Part shown: positions 55,506 to 62,725 of the stretch, one piece after another | Numbering within the stretch: the first letter of the stretch is position 1 | Layout of the letters: each line of letters begins with the position of its first letter | Assembly (NCBI RefSeq): GCF_000373625.1 | Contig: NZ_KB891993.1 | Coordinates: 682,001-746,000 of the forward strand | From: Streptomyces sp. LaPpAH-108 | Lineage (GTDB): Bacteria; Actinomycetota; Actinomycetes; Streptomycetales; Streptomycetaceae | Reading direction: 5' to 3' | Length of the DNA: 64,000 nucleotides | The notes under the pieces: model-generated | The model's input: only the letters and a program-made list of their open reading frames with translations | Told to the model about the DNA's origin: nothing | Databases searched by the model: none | Made by a program: the position numbers and the translations under genes

Positions 55506-56384
55506 ATGGCATCCACCGACGCGCGCACCCCGCTGACCGAGAAGGTGGCCCAACCCGGGCAGCACGAGCCGAGGTTGACCGCGCACGATCTCCATCTCGC
55601 CTACGACGGACGGGCGGTGGTGGAGGGCCTGGACCTGGCCGTGCCGACCGGCCGGATCACGGCCATCGTGGGCGCCAACGCCTGTGGGAAGTCGACCCTG
55701 TTGCGGGCGCTCGCCCGGCTGCTGGCCCCGCGCCAGGGGGCGGTGGAGCTGGACGGCGCCGCCCTGCGCTCGATCCCCACCCGTGAACTCGCCCGCAAGC
55801 TGGGCATCTTGCCGCAGACCCCGGTGGCCCCCGAGGGGCTGACCGTGCTGGACCTGGTGAGCCGGGGCCGCTCCCCGCACCAGACGTGGTGGCGGCAGTG
55901 GTCGAAGGCGGACGAGGAGGCCGTGCACGGGGCGCTCGCGGCGACCAGCCTGACCGGCCTCGCGGACCGCCCGGTGGACGAACTCTCCGGCGGCCAGCGG
56001 CAGCGCGCCTGGATCGCCATGGCCGTCGCCCAGGGCACCCCCGTACTCCTCCTGGACGAGCCGACCACCTATCTGGACCTCGCCCATCAGATCGACGTGC
56101 TCGACCTGATCACCGACCTCAACCGGCGCGAGGGCCGCACCGTGGTCATGGTGCTGCACGACCTCAACCAGGCGTGCCGGTACGCCGATCACGTCATCGC
56201 CATGAAGGGGGGCCGGATCGTCGCCGAGGGTCCTCCGGCCCAGGTGGTGACCGAGGAGACCGTCGAGGACGTCTTCGACCTACGCTGCCGGATCACCACC
56301 GACCCGGTGAGCGGCACCCCGCTGGTGATACCGATGGGCCGCCACCACGCGGACTCCAAGGAGCCCGCGACGGCGGCGGACTGA
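55506..56384 (+). CDS. FepC/FecE-type siderophore import ATPase
   Basis: A 292-residue ABC ATPase: Walker A VGANACGKST (about 57-66), Q-loop LPQTPVAPEG, signature LSGGQRQRAWIAMA and Walker B LLLDEPTTYLDLAHQ, typical of iron-siderophore importers. ATG at 55506 has AGGAGG upstream, four bases after the second permease gene. It powers the FecCD pair. It is the last gene of this operon and converges on the formyltransferase. Confidence 0.94.
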   Translation: MASTDARTPLTEKVAQPGQHEPRLTAHDLHLAYDGRAVVEGLDLAVPTGRITAIVGANACGKSTLLRALARLLAPRQGAVELDGAALRSIPTRELARKLGILPQTPVAPEGLTVLDLVSRGRSPHQTWWRQWSKADEEAVHGALAATSLTGLADRPVDELSGGQRQRAWIAMAVAQGTPVLLLDEPTTYLDLAHQIDVLDLITDLNRREGRTVVMVLHDLNQACRYADHVIAMKGGRIVAEGPPAQVVTEETVEDVFDLRCRITTDPVSGTPLVIPMGRHHADSKEPATAAD

Positions 56385-56412
56385 CGCTCACTCAGAAAGC
56401 CTCAGACCGGGG

Positions 56413-57369
56413 TCACTCGGGCCGCGAGGTGAGGTAGCCCCCCATCGTGCGGAAGTAGTCGGTGGCGGCCAGCTCGGTGCCGTCCTCCGTCCGCACCCGC
56501 CGCACCAGCAGCCCGTGCCCCTGCCCGCTGTGCGCGTCCGGGCCCGCCACGACCACCACGCCGTCGCCCTCGCGGATGAAGATCCGGCCCGGGGTGCCGC
56601 CGTAGCGCCTCTCGGAGACGGCGGCCGACACGATCCGCAGCCGCTCGCCGCGGTGGAAGGCGTACGCGTTCGGGTACGGGTCGGACTGCGCCCGCACCAG
56701 CCGCTCCAGGCGCTCGGCGGGCCAGCTCCAGTCGATGCGGCTGTCCTCCAGGGAGCGCTTGTGGAAGAAGCTGGCTTGGCTGCGGTCCTGGGGCCGCCAG
56801 CGTCCGGCGTCGGCGCCGGAGGCGATCAGGTCCAGTGCCTCGCGCACCACGGGGGCGATGAGGTCCACGGTCAGATGGAAGAGGTCGGTCGCGGTGTCGG
56901 CCGGGCCGACGGGGACGGCGCGCTGGATCAGGATGTCGCCCGCGTCGAGTTCGCCGTTCATGCGGTGCGCGGTGACGCCGACCCGCTCCTCGCCGTTGAT
57001 GAGGGCCCAGATCAGGGGCGAGAACCCGGCGTAGGAGGGCAGCAGGGAGTCGTGGATGTTGAGCGTGCCGTGCGGGGGCAGGTCGAACAGCTCCGGGGGC
57101 AGCCAGGTGCGCCAGTTGTTGGCCACGATGATGTCGGGGCGCGCCTCCCGCACGGCGGCGAGGACTTCCTCGTCGTCGGGGCGGTTGCGCAGCAGCACGG
57201 GTATGTCGTGCTTCTCGGCGAGTTCGGCGACGCTGTCGTCCCAGATTTTCTCGTACGCGTGCTCACTGGCCGGATGGGTGAGGACGAGGACGACCTCGTG
57301 ACCGGAGTCCAGCAGCGCCTGGAGCGTGCGGTGGCCCCAGGTCTGATAGCCGAACATGGCGACGCGCAT
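56413..57369 (-). CDS. Hydroxyornithine formyltransferase (CchA-like)
   Basis: A 318-residue member of the methionyl-tRNA formyltransferase family with the formyl-tetrahydrofolate catalytic triad Asn-His-Asp in LNIHDSLLPSYAG and ELDAGDIL. It has the C-terminal oligonucleotide-binding-like domain of the sugar- and amino-acid-formylating branch. Next to an ornithine monooxygenase it most probably formylates N5-hydroxyornithine, as CchA does in coelichelin synthesis. The start at 57369 has GAGGAG upstream. The iron box at 57398-57416 serves it and the divergent monooxygenase. Confidence 0.92.
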   Translation of the reverse strand: MRVAMFGYQTWGHRTLQALLDSGHEVVLVLTHPASEHAYEKIWDDSVAELAEKHDIPVLLRNRPDDEEVLAAVREARPDIIVANNWRTWLPPELFDLPPHGTLNIHDSLLPSYAGFSPLIWALINGEERVGVTAHRMNGELDAGDILIQRAVPVGPADTATDLFHLTVDLIAPVVREALDLIASGADAGRWRPQDRSQASFFHKRSLEDSRIDWSWPAERLERLVRAQSDPYPNAYAFHRGERLRIVSAAVSERRYGGTPGRIFIREGDGVVVVAGPDAHSGQGHGLLVRRVRTEDGTELAATDYFRTMGGYLTSRPE

Positions 57370-57397
57370 GAGGATCTCCTCTTCGACGACTCCGTTG

Positions 57398-57416
57398 CTA
57401 GGTAAGGCTAACCTTA
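57398..57416. promoter_or_regulatory. Iron box between formyltransferase and monooxygenase
   Basis: CTAGGTAAGGCTAACCTTA matches the DmdR/IdeR consensus at 16 of 19 positions, the best in the window. It lies in the 83-bp divergent promoter and can control both genes. Confidence 0.88.
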
Positions 57417-57452
57417 TCTAACATGTGGCTGCCTGAGGGAGGCGATGCCACG

Positions 57453-58778
57453 GTGAAGTCACCTCGCACGGAGTTCGACGTCGTCCATGATGTCCTCGGA
57501 ATCGGGTTCGGTCCGTCAAATCTCGCACTGGCCATAGCGATTGAGGAACACAACGCGGGCCGCCCGGAGGGAGAACGCCTCACCGCCCGCTTCCTGGAAC
57601 GTCAGCCGCGCTTCGGCTGGCACCGGGGGATGCTCATCGACGACGCCACCATGCAGGTGTCGTTTCTCAAGGACCTGGTCACCCTGCGCAATCCGACCAG
57701 CGACTTCAGCTTTCTCTGCTTCCTGCGCGAGCGCGGCCGGCTCATCGACTTCCTGAACCAGAAGACGCTGTTCCCGCTGCGCGCCGAGTTCCACCAGTAC
57801 TTCGAGTGGGCCGCCGACCGGGTCGGCCATCTCGTCGGCTACGACAGCGAGGTGACGGCCGTCGAGCCAGTGCGCGACGAGGCCGGCACGGTCGCGTACT
57901 TCGACGTGCACTGCCAGGACCCGGAGCGTCCGGGCCGTACGGTCCGGTACCGGACGCGCAACATCAGCGTGGCGATGGGGCTCGAGCCGCATGTGCCGCC
58001 CGGTCTGGAGCTGGGCGAACGGGTCTGGCACAACAGCCAGTTGATCCCCCGCGTCGCCGGACTCGGCGCCACCGGGGCGCCCGTGCGCCGGGCGGTCGTG
58101 CTCGGTGCCGGGCAGAGCGCCGCCGAGGCGGTGGACTTCCTGCACCGCTCCTTCCCGGACGCGGAGATCTGCGCGGTCTTCGCCAAGTACGGCTACACCC
58201 CGGCCGACGACAGCCCGTTCGCCAACCGCATCTTCGACCCGGAGGCGGTGGACCTGTACTTCGGCGCCCCGGCCGAGGTGAAACAGTCCCTGTTCGACTA
58301 TCACCGCTCCACCAACTACTCCGTGGTGGACATGGAGTTGATCGAGGCGCTGTACGCGACCTCGTACCGCGAGAAGGTCGCGGGCCGCGAGCGGCTGCGC
58401 TTCCTCAACGTCTCCCGGGTGCGCGACGTACGGCCCCGGTCCGGCGGCGACGCGCTGGACATCAGCGTGGAGTTCCTGCCGACCGGTGAACACGAGACGC
58501 TGGAGGCCGATGTGTTCGTCCTCGCCACGGGGTACCGGCCGCGCGATCTGACCGCGCTCCTCGGGGAGTCGGCCAAGCTCTGCCTGCGTGACGACGGCGA
58601 CGCCCTGCGGGTGGGCCGCGACCACCGGGTGGCGACGGCACCGGAGGTCACCGCCGGGATCTACCTCCAGGGCGGCACCGAGCACACGCACGGGCTGACC
58701 AGCACCCTGCTGTCCACGACGGCGGTCCGCGCGGAGGAGATCCACCGCTCCCTGCTCGCGGGGCGGGCACCCGCCTGA
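57453..58778 (+). CDS. L-ornithine N5-monooxygenase (CchB-like)
   Basis: About 441 residues, an FAD- and NADPH-dependent N-hydroxylating monooxygenase. FAD motif GIGFGPSNLALAIA near the N-terminus; NADPH motif VLGAGQSAAEAVDFL in the middle; the substrate-binding segment FANRIFDPEAVDLYF; and a C-terminal ATGYRP motif. It converts L-ornithine to N5-hydroxy-L-ornithine, the hydroxamate precursor. GTG at 57453 is preferred because GGGAGG ends ten bases before it; an in-frame ATG at 57423 sits almost on the iron box. Divergent from the formyltransferase. Confidence 0.94.
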   Translation: MKSPRTEFDVVHDVLGIGFGPSNLALAIAIEEHNAGRPEGERLTARFLERQPRFGWHRGMLIDDATMQVSFLKDLVTLRNPTSDFSFLCFLRERGRLIDFLNQKTLFPLRAEFHQYFEWAADRVGHLVGYDSEVTAVEPVRDEAGTVAYFDVHCQDPERPGRTVRYRTRNISVAMGLEPHVPPGLELGERVWHNSQLIPRVAGLGATGAPVRRAVVLGAGQSAAEAVDFLHRSFPDAEICAVFAKYGYTPADDSPFANRIFDPEAVDLYFGAPAEVKQSLFDYHRSTNYSVVDMELIEALYATSYREKVAGRERLRFLNVSRVRDVRPRSGGDALDISVEFLPTGEHETLEADVFVLATGYRPRDLTALLGESAKLCLRDDGDALRVGRDHRVATAPEVTAGIYLQGGTEHTHGLTSTLLSTTAVRAEEIHRSLLAGRAPA

Positions 58779-58818
58779 CGCCCGGCGCTCCGCCACCCGT
58801 GACACCCCCGGCACCGGC

Positions 58819-59517
58819 TCACCCGGGGGTGCCCACCCACCGCTCCACCGGCGCCTTCTCGACACTCCCGCGCCCGCCGAACGCCGCCACCAGCGCGTCG
58901 GTGTCGGTGATCACGGCACAGGTCGCGGCCAGCCACCGTACGGCCATCGCATGCTCGGCGGCCGTACGGTCGGCCACCGCGTCGGCGGCGACGAAGGGCT
59001 CCAGATCCTGCATCCAGGCGTCCGCGGCGGTGAGCAGTATGTCCGTCGCGGCGGCGACCCCGGCGACCACCAGCTGGTCGCGGCCCAGCTCGGTCAGCCG
59101 TGCGCGCAGCCGGGTACCGGCGAAGGCGCTGCACCGCTTCCCGGTGAACAGGCTGTCGCCGGGCCGGGGTTGGACGGCGTCGACGACACCGCGTCCCGGC
59201 TGGACGGCACCCTGCTCCGGCACCCGTACCGCGTAGACGACGGGCACGCCCGCGTCCCGCGCGGCCCGGACCAGCCGCTCGGTGCGGGCGACGAACCCGG
59301 AGCCGTCCGCCACGGGACAGCCGCGTACGTCACGGACGAGGAGCACGGCCCGGCGCACCTCCAGACACCAGGAGGGGCCGCCACCGGGCTCGGGCGTCCC
59401 ACCAGGGCCCGCACCGGCGGACACATCAGGGAGTTGGGCGGGTCCGGACAGCGGGACGGCATCGGCGGACGGGATCGCTCCGGACGGCATCACGGTCTCG
59501 GGGAACGGGAACGGCAT
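58819..59517 (-). CDS. EntB/PhzD-type isochorismatase, stand-alone
   Basis: A 232-residue isochorismatase-fold protein starting MPFPFPETVMPSG with GAGAGG upstream. It is closest to the EntB/DhbB/PhzD branch: catalytic Asp in AVLLVRDVRG, Lys in LFTGKRCSAF, then VVAGVAAATDILLTAADAWM and QDLEPFVAADAVAD. As in EntB, no Cys sits at the position used by amidase-type relatives. There is no aryl-carrier domain. The expected reaction is isochorismate to 2,3-dihydro-2,3-dihydroxybenzoate, yet no EntA, EntC or EntE gene is in the window. The iron-box-like palindrome at 59750-59768 is about 235 bp upstream of the start. Confidence 0.8.
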   Translation of the reverse strand: MPFPFPETVMPSGAIPSADAVPLSGPAQLPDVSAGAGPGGTPEPGGGPSWCLEVRRAVLLVRDVRGCPVADGSGFVARTERLVRAARDAGVPVVYAVRVPEQGAVQPGRGVVDAVQPRPGDSLFTGKRCSAFAGTRLRARLTELGRDQLVVAGVAAATDILLTAADAWMQDLEPFVAADAVADRTAAEHAMAVRWLAATCAVITDTDALVAAFGGRGSVEKAPVERWVGTPG

Positions 59518-59805
59518 GGGCTTCGCCTCTCGCGGTCGGCTCGACGGGTCGCACCCCGCCCTCGGGTACGGCCGCGTGTCGACGCGCCCGGGTGTCGCCG
59601 GGCGGGGCGAAGCCGGTCGGGGCCGCCGCGCGTTCCGGTGCCGAGGGGCACCGCCACACCTTCCGCATCCGGCGGTCGTGCCGCCGTCCACCCCGTGCGG
59701 CGCGCGCATCGGCGCACGCCGTCCACGGCTCCGCTCCGGAGACGAGAACCCAAGTTAGGGTACCCTAAGTATGCGCGCGGAACGGCGAAGCGCAAGCTCC
59801 CGCGC
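59518..59805. other. Long 5' leader of the isochorismatase gene
   Basis: About 290 bp between the amidohydrolase stop and the isochorismatase start, both minus strand. It contains the iron-box-like palindrome at 59750-59768, followed by about 230 bp with no accepted gene. An in-frame ATG at 59709 would add 64 Arg/Pro-rich residues and lacks a ribosome-binding site. Confidence 0.5.
59750..59768 (-). promoter_or_regulatory. Iron-box-like palindrome upstream of isochorismatase
   Basis: Read on the minus strand, TTAGGGTACCCTAACTTGG matches the iron-box consensus at 14 of 19 positions. Its core TTAGGGTACCCTAA is a perfect 14-bp palindrome with half-sites only four bases apart, unlike the usual nine. 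Confidence 0.55.
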
Positions 59806-61332
59806 TCAGGCCGGTCCGTGGGTCCAGCGACCGCCGAGCATGGTCGCGAACACGGGCATCGCGCGCAGGGTCGTCAGGTCCGCCTCCCGCGGGTCCACGT
59901 CCGTGACCACCAGGTCGGCGGGGTCGCCCACCCTGACCAGCCGCCTGCCCCGGGCCGAGGCGGCGAGCGCGGCGGCCAGGGGCACGCGCTGCTCGGGGTG
60001 CCAGGCCGGGCGCTCGTCCCCGGTGCGGCCGACGGCCGACGCGATGCCGAGCCAGGGGTCCAGCGGCGAGACCGGCGCGTCCGAGCCGAACTCGAGCCGG
60101 GCCCCGGCCGCGAGCAGGTCCCCGTAGGCGAACGCGCGGTCCGTGCGGCCCGCCCAGTGCCGGTCCGCGATGTCCCGGTCGTCGGTGGCGTGCCGGGGCT
60201 GGACGCCCGCCGTGACCCCGAGCGCGGCGAACCTCGGCAGGTCGGCGGCGCTGAGCAGCTGGGCGTGCTCGATCCGGCCACGGCAGCGCACCGCCTCGAA
60301 GGCGTCCAGGGCGACCGTGTTGGCGTGGTCGCCGATGGCGTGCACGGCCGGTTCGATGCCGTGGGCGGCGGCGCGGCGCATCAGCGCGACCAGCTCCTCG
60401 GTGCCGGTCTCCTGGATGCCGTGCGCCTCGGGGGTGTCCCCGAGTCCCGGGTAGGGGTCGCGGCACAGGGCGGTACGGGTGTTGAGCGAACCGTCCGTGA
60501 ACAGCTTGAGCGGGCCGACGCGCACGACTCCCGCTCCCTCGTCGACGGGTGAGCCGGTGCGCAGCCCGCGCTCGATCGCCGCGTCCAGATACGACGGGTA
60601 GACGGCCGCGTCCACCCGCACCGGGAGCGGTCCGGCCGCGCTCCGCCGCGCCCACTCCGTGACCGTGTCGCCGTACTGGAAGTCGATGATCCCGGTGACC
60701 CCGCGCGCGGCGGCGGCCCGGCAGGCTTCCTCAATGCGGCGGTCGACGGTCTCGACGGGCGCCTCGGGCAGCGCGGCGAGGGCTTCCAGGCACTCGTGCT
60801 CGCGCAGCAGTCCGCTGGGGTGCCCCACCCGGCCGATCAGCGCGAGGCAGGCCGAGTTGAGCCACGCGGTGTGCAGATCCTGGCTGACCAGCGCGACGGG
60901 GACATGGGGGACGACCGCGTCGAGCACGTCCTTGTGCGGGGCGTCGGGCCAGAGCCCGTCCCGGAAGCCGAACCCGGTCAACACCCCGTCGTCCAGCGCC
61001 TCTTGGGCCCGCTCGCGGACGGCTTCGGCGACCGCGCGGGCCGAGTCGAGTCCGGACACGTCGAGCCGGGTGCGGGCGGCGGCCCACTCCCCCAGGTGCA
61101 CATGGGCGTCCCAGAGGCCGGGCAGTACGGTACGCCCGGCCAGGTCGAACACCGGCTCACCGGAGGCGAGTTGGCGGCCCGCGTCCTCCTCGGCCCAGAT
61201 CCCGGTGATCCGGCCGTCCGCGACCCGGACGCGGGCGAGCGGGCCTCCGGCGCCGAGCCGTACCCGGGCGAGCCACAGCGGCCCCGCCCCCGCGCCGGCC
61301 GTCGCGGTGGACACATCGGCGGTGCTCGTCAT
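59806..61332 (-). CDS. YtcJ-like amidohydrolase
   Basis: A 508-residue TIM-barrel metal-dependent hydrolase (amidohydrolase_3 type). Motifs in order: WDAHVHLGEW, KLFTDGSLNTRTA, VHAIGDHAN, RIEHAQLL and the metal-ligand Asp in FGSDAPVSPLDPW. Members cleave C-N bonds in amides, ureas or N-formyl groups; the substrate here is unknown. ATG at 61332 has GGAGG five to nine bases upstream; a GTG at 61368 would leave no room for a ribosome-binding site behind the palindrome at 61379-61397. Its iron-box-like promoter suggests a role in siderophore processing or turnover. Confidence 0.83.
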   Translation of the reverse strand: MTSTADVSTATAGAGAGPLWLARVRLGAGGPLARVRVADGRITGIWAEEDAGRQLASGEPVFDLAGRTVLPGLWDAHVHLGEWAAARTRLDVSGLDSARAVAEAVRERAQEALDDGVLTGFGFRDGLWPDAPHKDVLDAVVPHVPVALVSQDLHTAWLNSACLALIGRVGHPSGLLREHECLEALAALPEAPVETVDRRIEEACRAAAARGVTGIIDFQYGDTVTEWARRSAAGPLPVRVDAAVYPSYLDAAIERGLRTGSPVDEGAGVVRVGPLKLFTDGSLNTRTALCRDPYPGLGDTPEAHGIQETGTEELVALMRRAAAHGIEPAVHAIGDHANTVALDAFEAVRCRGRIEHAQLLSAADLPRFAALGVTAGVQPRHATDDRDIADRHWAGRTDRAFAYGDLLAAGARLEFGSDAPVSPLDPWLGIASAVGRTGDERPAWHPEQRVPLAAALAASARGRRLVRVGDPADLVVTDVDPREADLTTLRAMPVFATMLGGRWTHGPA

Positions 61333-61378
61333 GGCGGCCTCCAGCGGAAAGACGGGACGTCCGGCCACCGCACCCTAC

Positions 61379-61397
61379 TTAGGCATGCCTAACTCAC
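61379..61397 (+). promoter_or_regulatory. Iron-box-like palindrome upstream of amidohydrolase
   Basis: TTAGGCATGCCTAACTCAC matches the consensus at 13 of 19 positions. The core TTAGGCATGCCTAA is a perfect 14-bp palindrome with a four-base spacer. It shares TACTTAGG-N4-CCTAACT with the site before the isochorismatase, and lies 47 bp before the amidohydrolase start. Confidence 0.58.
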
Positions 61398-62158
61398 GCC
61401 AGGGCGGCGGCCGTCTCGCGCGCGAAGACCTCGGGGTTGTCCAGCATGATGTTGTGCCCGCAGTCGGGGACGGCCACGACCCGCACCCCGGCCTCCTCCA
61501 GGGCCTCCGCACCGGGGAACGGGCCGTCGGCCTCGGGGTAGAGAAAGGTGCGCAGAATCGGCAGCTTCAGCAGCAGCTCACGCATCGTGGGGGTGGTGCC
61601 CCGGGTGAGCCGGACCGCGCTGCGGTGCAGGGCCGTGCGGTCGGCCAGGCGCATGGTGGACCACCAGTGCGGGCCCGCCGCCTCGCGGACCTGCTCCCAG
61701 CCGCCGTCCAGGAACTCCCGCTCCGAGAACGCGGTGATGCCCGAGCTGCCGGGGGCGCCGGGGACGGGCGTGATCGGGTCCAGGTTGGCGTCGATCAGGA
61801 CCAGCCGGGAGACCAGTCCGGGATGGCGTGCGGCCAGGACGATCGCGACGGAGCCGCCCATGCTGTGCGCGATCAGCTCGGCGCCGCTCACCTCGGCGGA
61901 GGTCAGCGCGGCGGCCAGGGCGTCGGCGTGGGACTCCAGGCTGTAGTCGAAGTCCGCCGGGCGGTCGCTGAGTCCGTGGCCCAGCAGGTCGATCAGCAGC
62001 GAGCGGTGACCGGCGAGCAGGGGGTGCACGGCGGTCTCGGTGAAGTAGGCGGGCGAGGTGGCGCCGAGGCCGTGCACATAGACGCGCGGGGCGTCCCGGC
62101 CGGGCAGCTCGACCCAGCGCATGAGGTCCCCTCGGGGCGTGACGGCGGCGTTGCGCAT
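61394..62158 (-). CDS. Alpha/beta-hydrolase
   Basis: A 254-residue alpha/beta-hydrolase. Oxyanion region VHGLGATSP, nucleophile elbow AHSMGGS (Ser near residue 103), acid in the LVLIDANLDP region and catalytic His in VPDCGHNIML. It has a small lid domain (about 130-190). ATG at 62158 has AAGGAG upstream. Its location beside the siderophore genes suggests an esterase or chain-release role comparable in position to CchJ, but the sequence alone does not show this. It precedes the amidohydrolase gene on the same strand. Confidence 0.82.
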   Translation of the reverse strand: MRNAAVTPRGDLMRWVELPGRDAPRVYVHGLGATSPAYFTETAVHPLLAGHRSLLIDLLGHGLSDRPADFDYSLESHADALAAALTSAEVSGAELIAHSMGGSVAIVLAARHPGLVSRLVLIDANLDPITPVPGAPGSSGITAFSEREFLDGGWEQVREAAGPHWWSTMRLADRTALHRSAVRLTRGTTPTMRELLLKLPILRTFLYPEADGPFPGAEALEEAGVRVVAVPDCGHNIMLDNPEVFARETAAALA

Positions 62159-62278
62159 GGTCTGCTCCTTGATCACGACGAACGGACGAGTGTATCCGCC
62201 CGCACGGACCGCCGGAGCAGCGGCAGGGCAGCTCACGACCCCCGGCAACGCCCCGTGGAGGAACCGCCGAAGGCCCCC

Positions 62279-62725
62279 TCAGCCCTGTCGCGGCAGCCGT
62301 ACCACCTGGACGAAGAAGTCGTCGATCTGGCGGACCGCCGCGATGAACTGGTCCAGGTCGACCGGCTTGGTGACGTACGCGTTGGCGTGCAGCTTGTAGC
62401 TGCGCAGGATGTCCTCCTCCGCGGCCGAGGTGGTGAGCACGACCACGGGGATGTGGGACAGGTCCGGGTCGGACTTGATCCGCTCCAGGACCTGACGGCC
62501 GTCGTACTTGGGGAGGTTGAGGTCGAGCAGGATCAGGTCCGGGCGGGGTGCGTCCGCGTGCTCGCCCTGGCGGTAGAGGAAGTGCAGCGCCTCCTCGCCG
62601 TCCCGGACGACATGCAGGGTGTTGCCGATCTTGTTGTCCTCGAACGCCTCCCGGGTCATCAGCTCGTCCCCGGGGTCGTCCTCGACCAGGAGGACGTCGA
62701 TGGGGGTGGCGGCGGGGGTCGTCAT
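62279..62725 (-). CDS. Response regulator, stand-alone receiver (Rcp1-like)
   Basis: A 148-residue single receiver domain without an output domain. Acidic pocket VEDDPGDE (about 14-21), phosphoacceptor Asp in LILLDLNLPKYDG (about residue 66), Thr in VVLTTSAA and Lys in AYVTKPVDL. This subtype usually pairs with phytochrome-like or CHASE-type kinases. Its start overlaps the stop of the histidine kinase gene (ATGA at 62722-62725), so the two are coupled and are probably cognate. Confidence 0.9.
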   Translation of the reverse strand: MTTPAATPIDVLLVEDDPGDELMTREAFEDNKIGNTLHVVRDGEEALHFLYRQGEHADAPRPDLILLDLNLPKYDGRQVLERIKSDPDLSHIPVVVLTTSAAEEDILRSYKLHANAYVTKPVDLDQFIAAVRQIDDFFVQVVRLPRQG

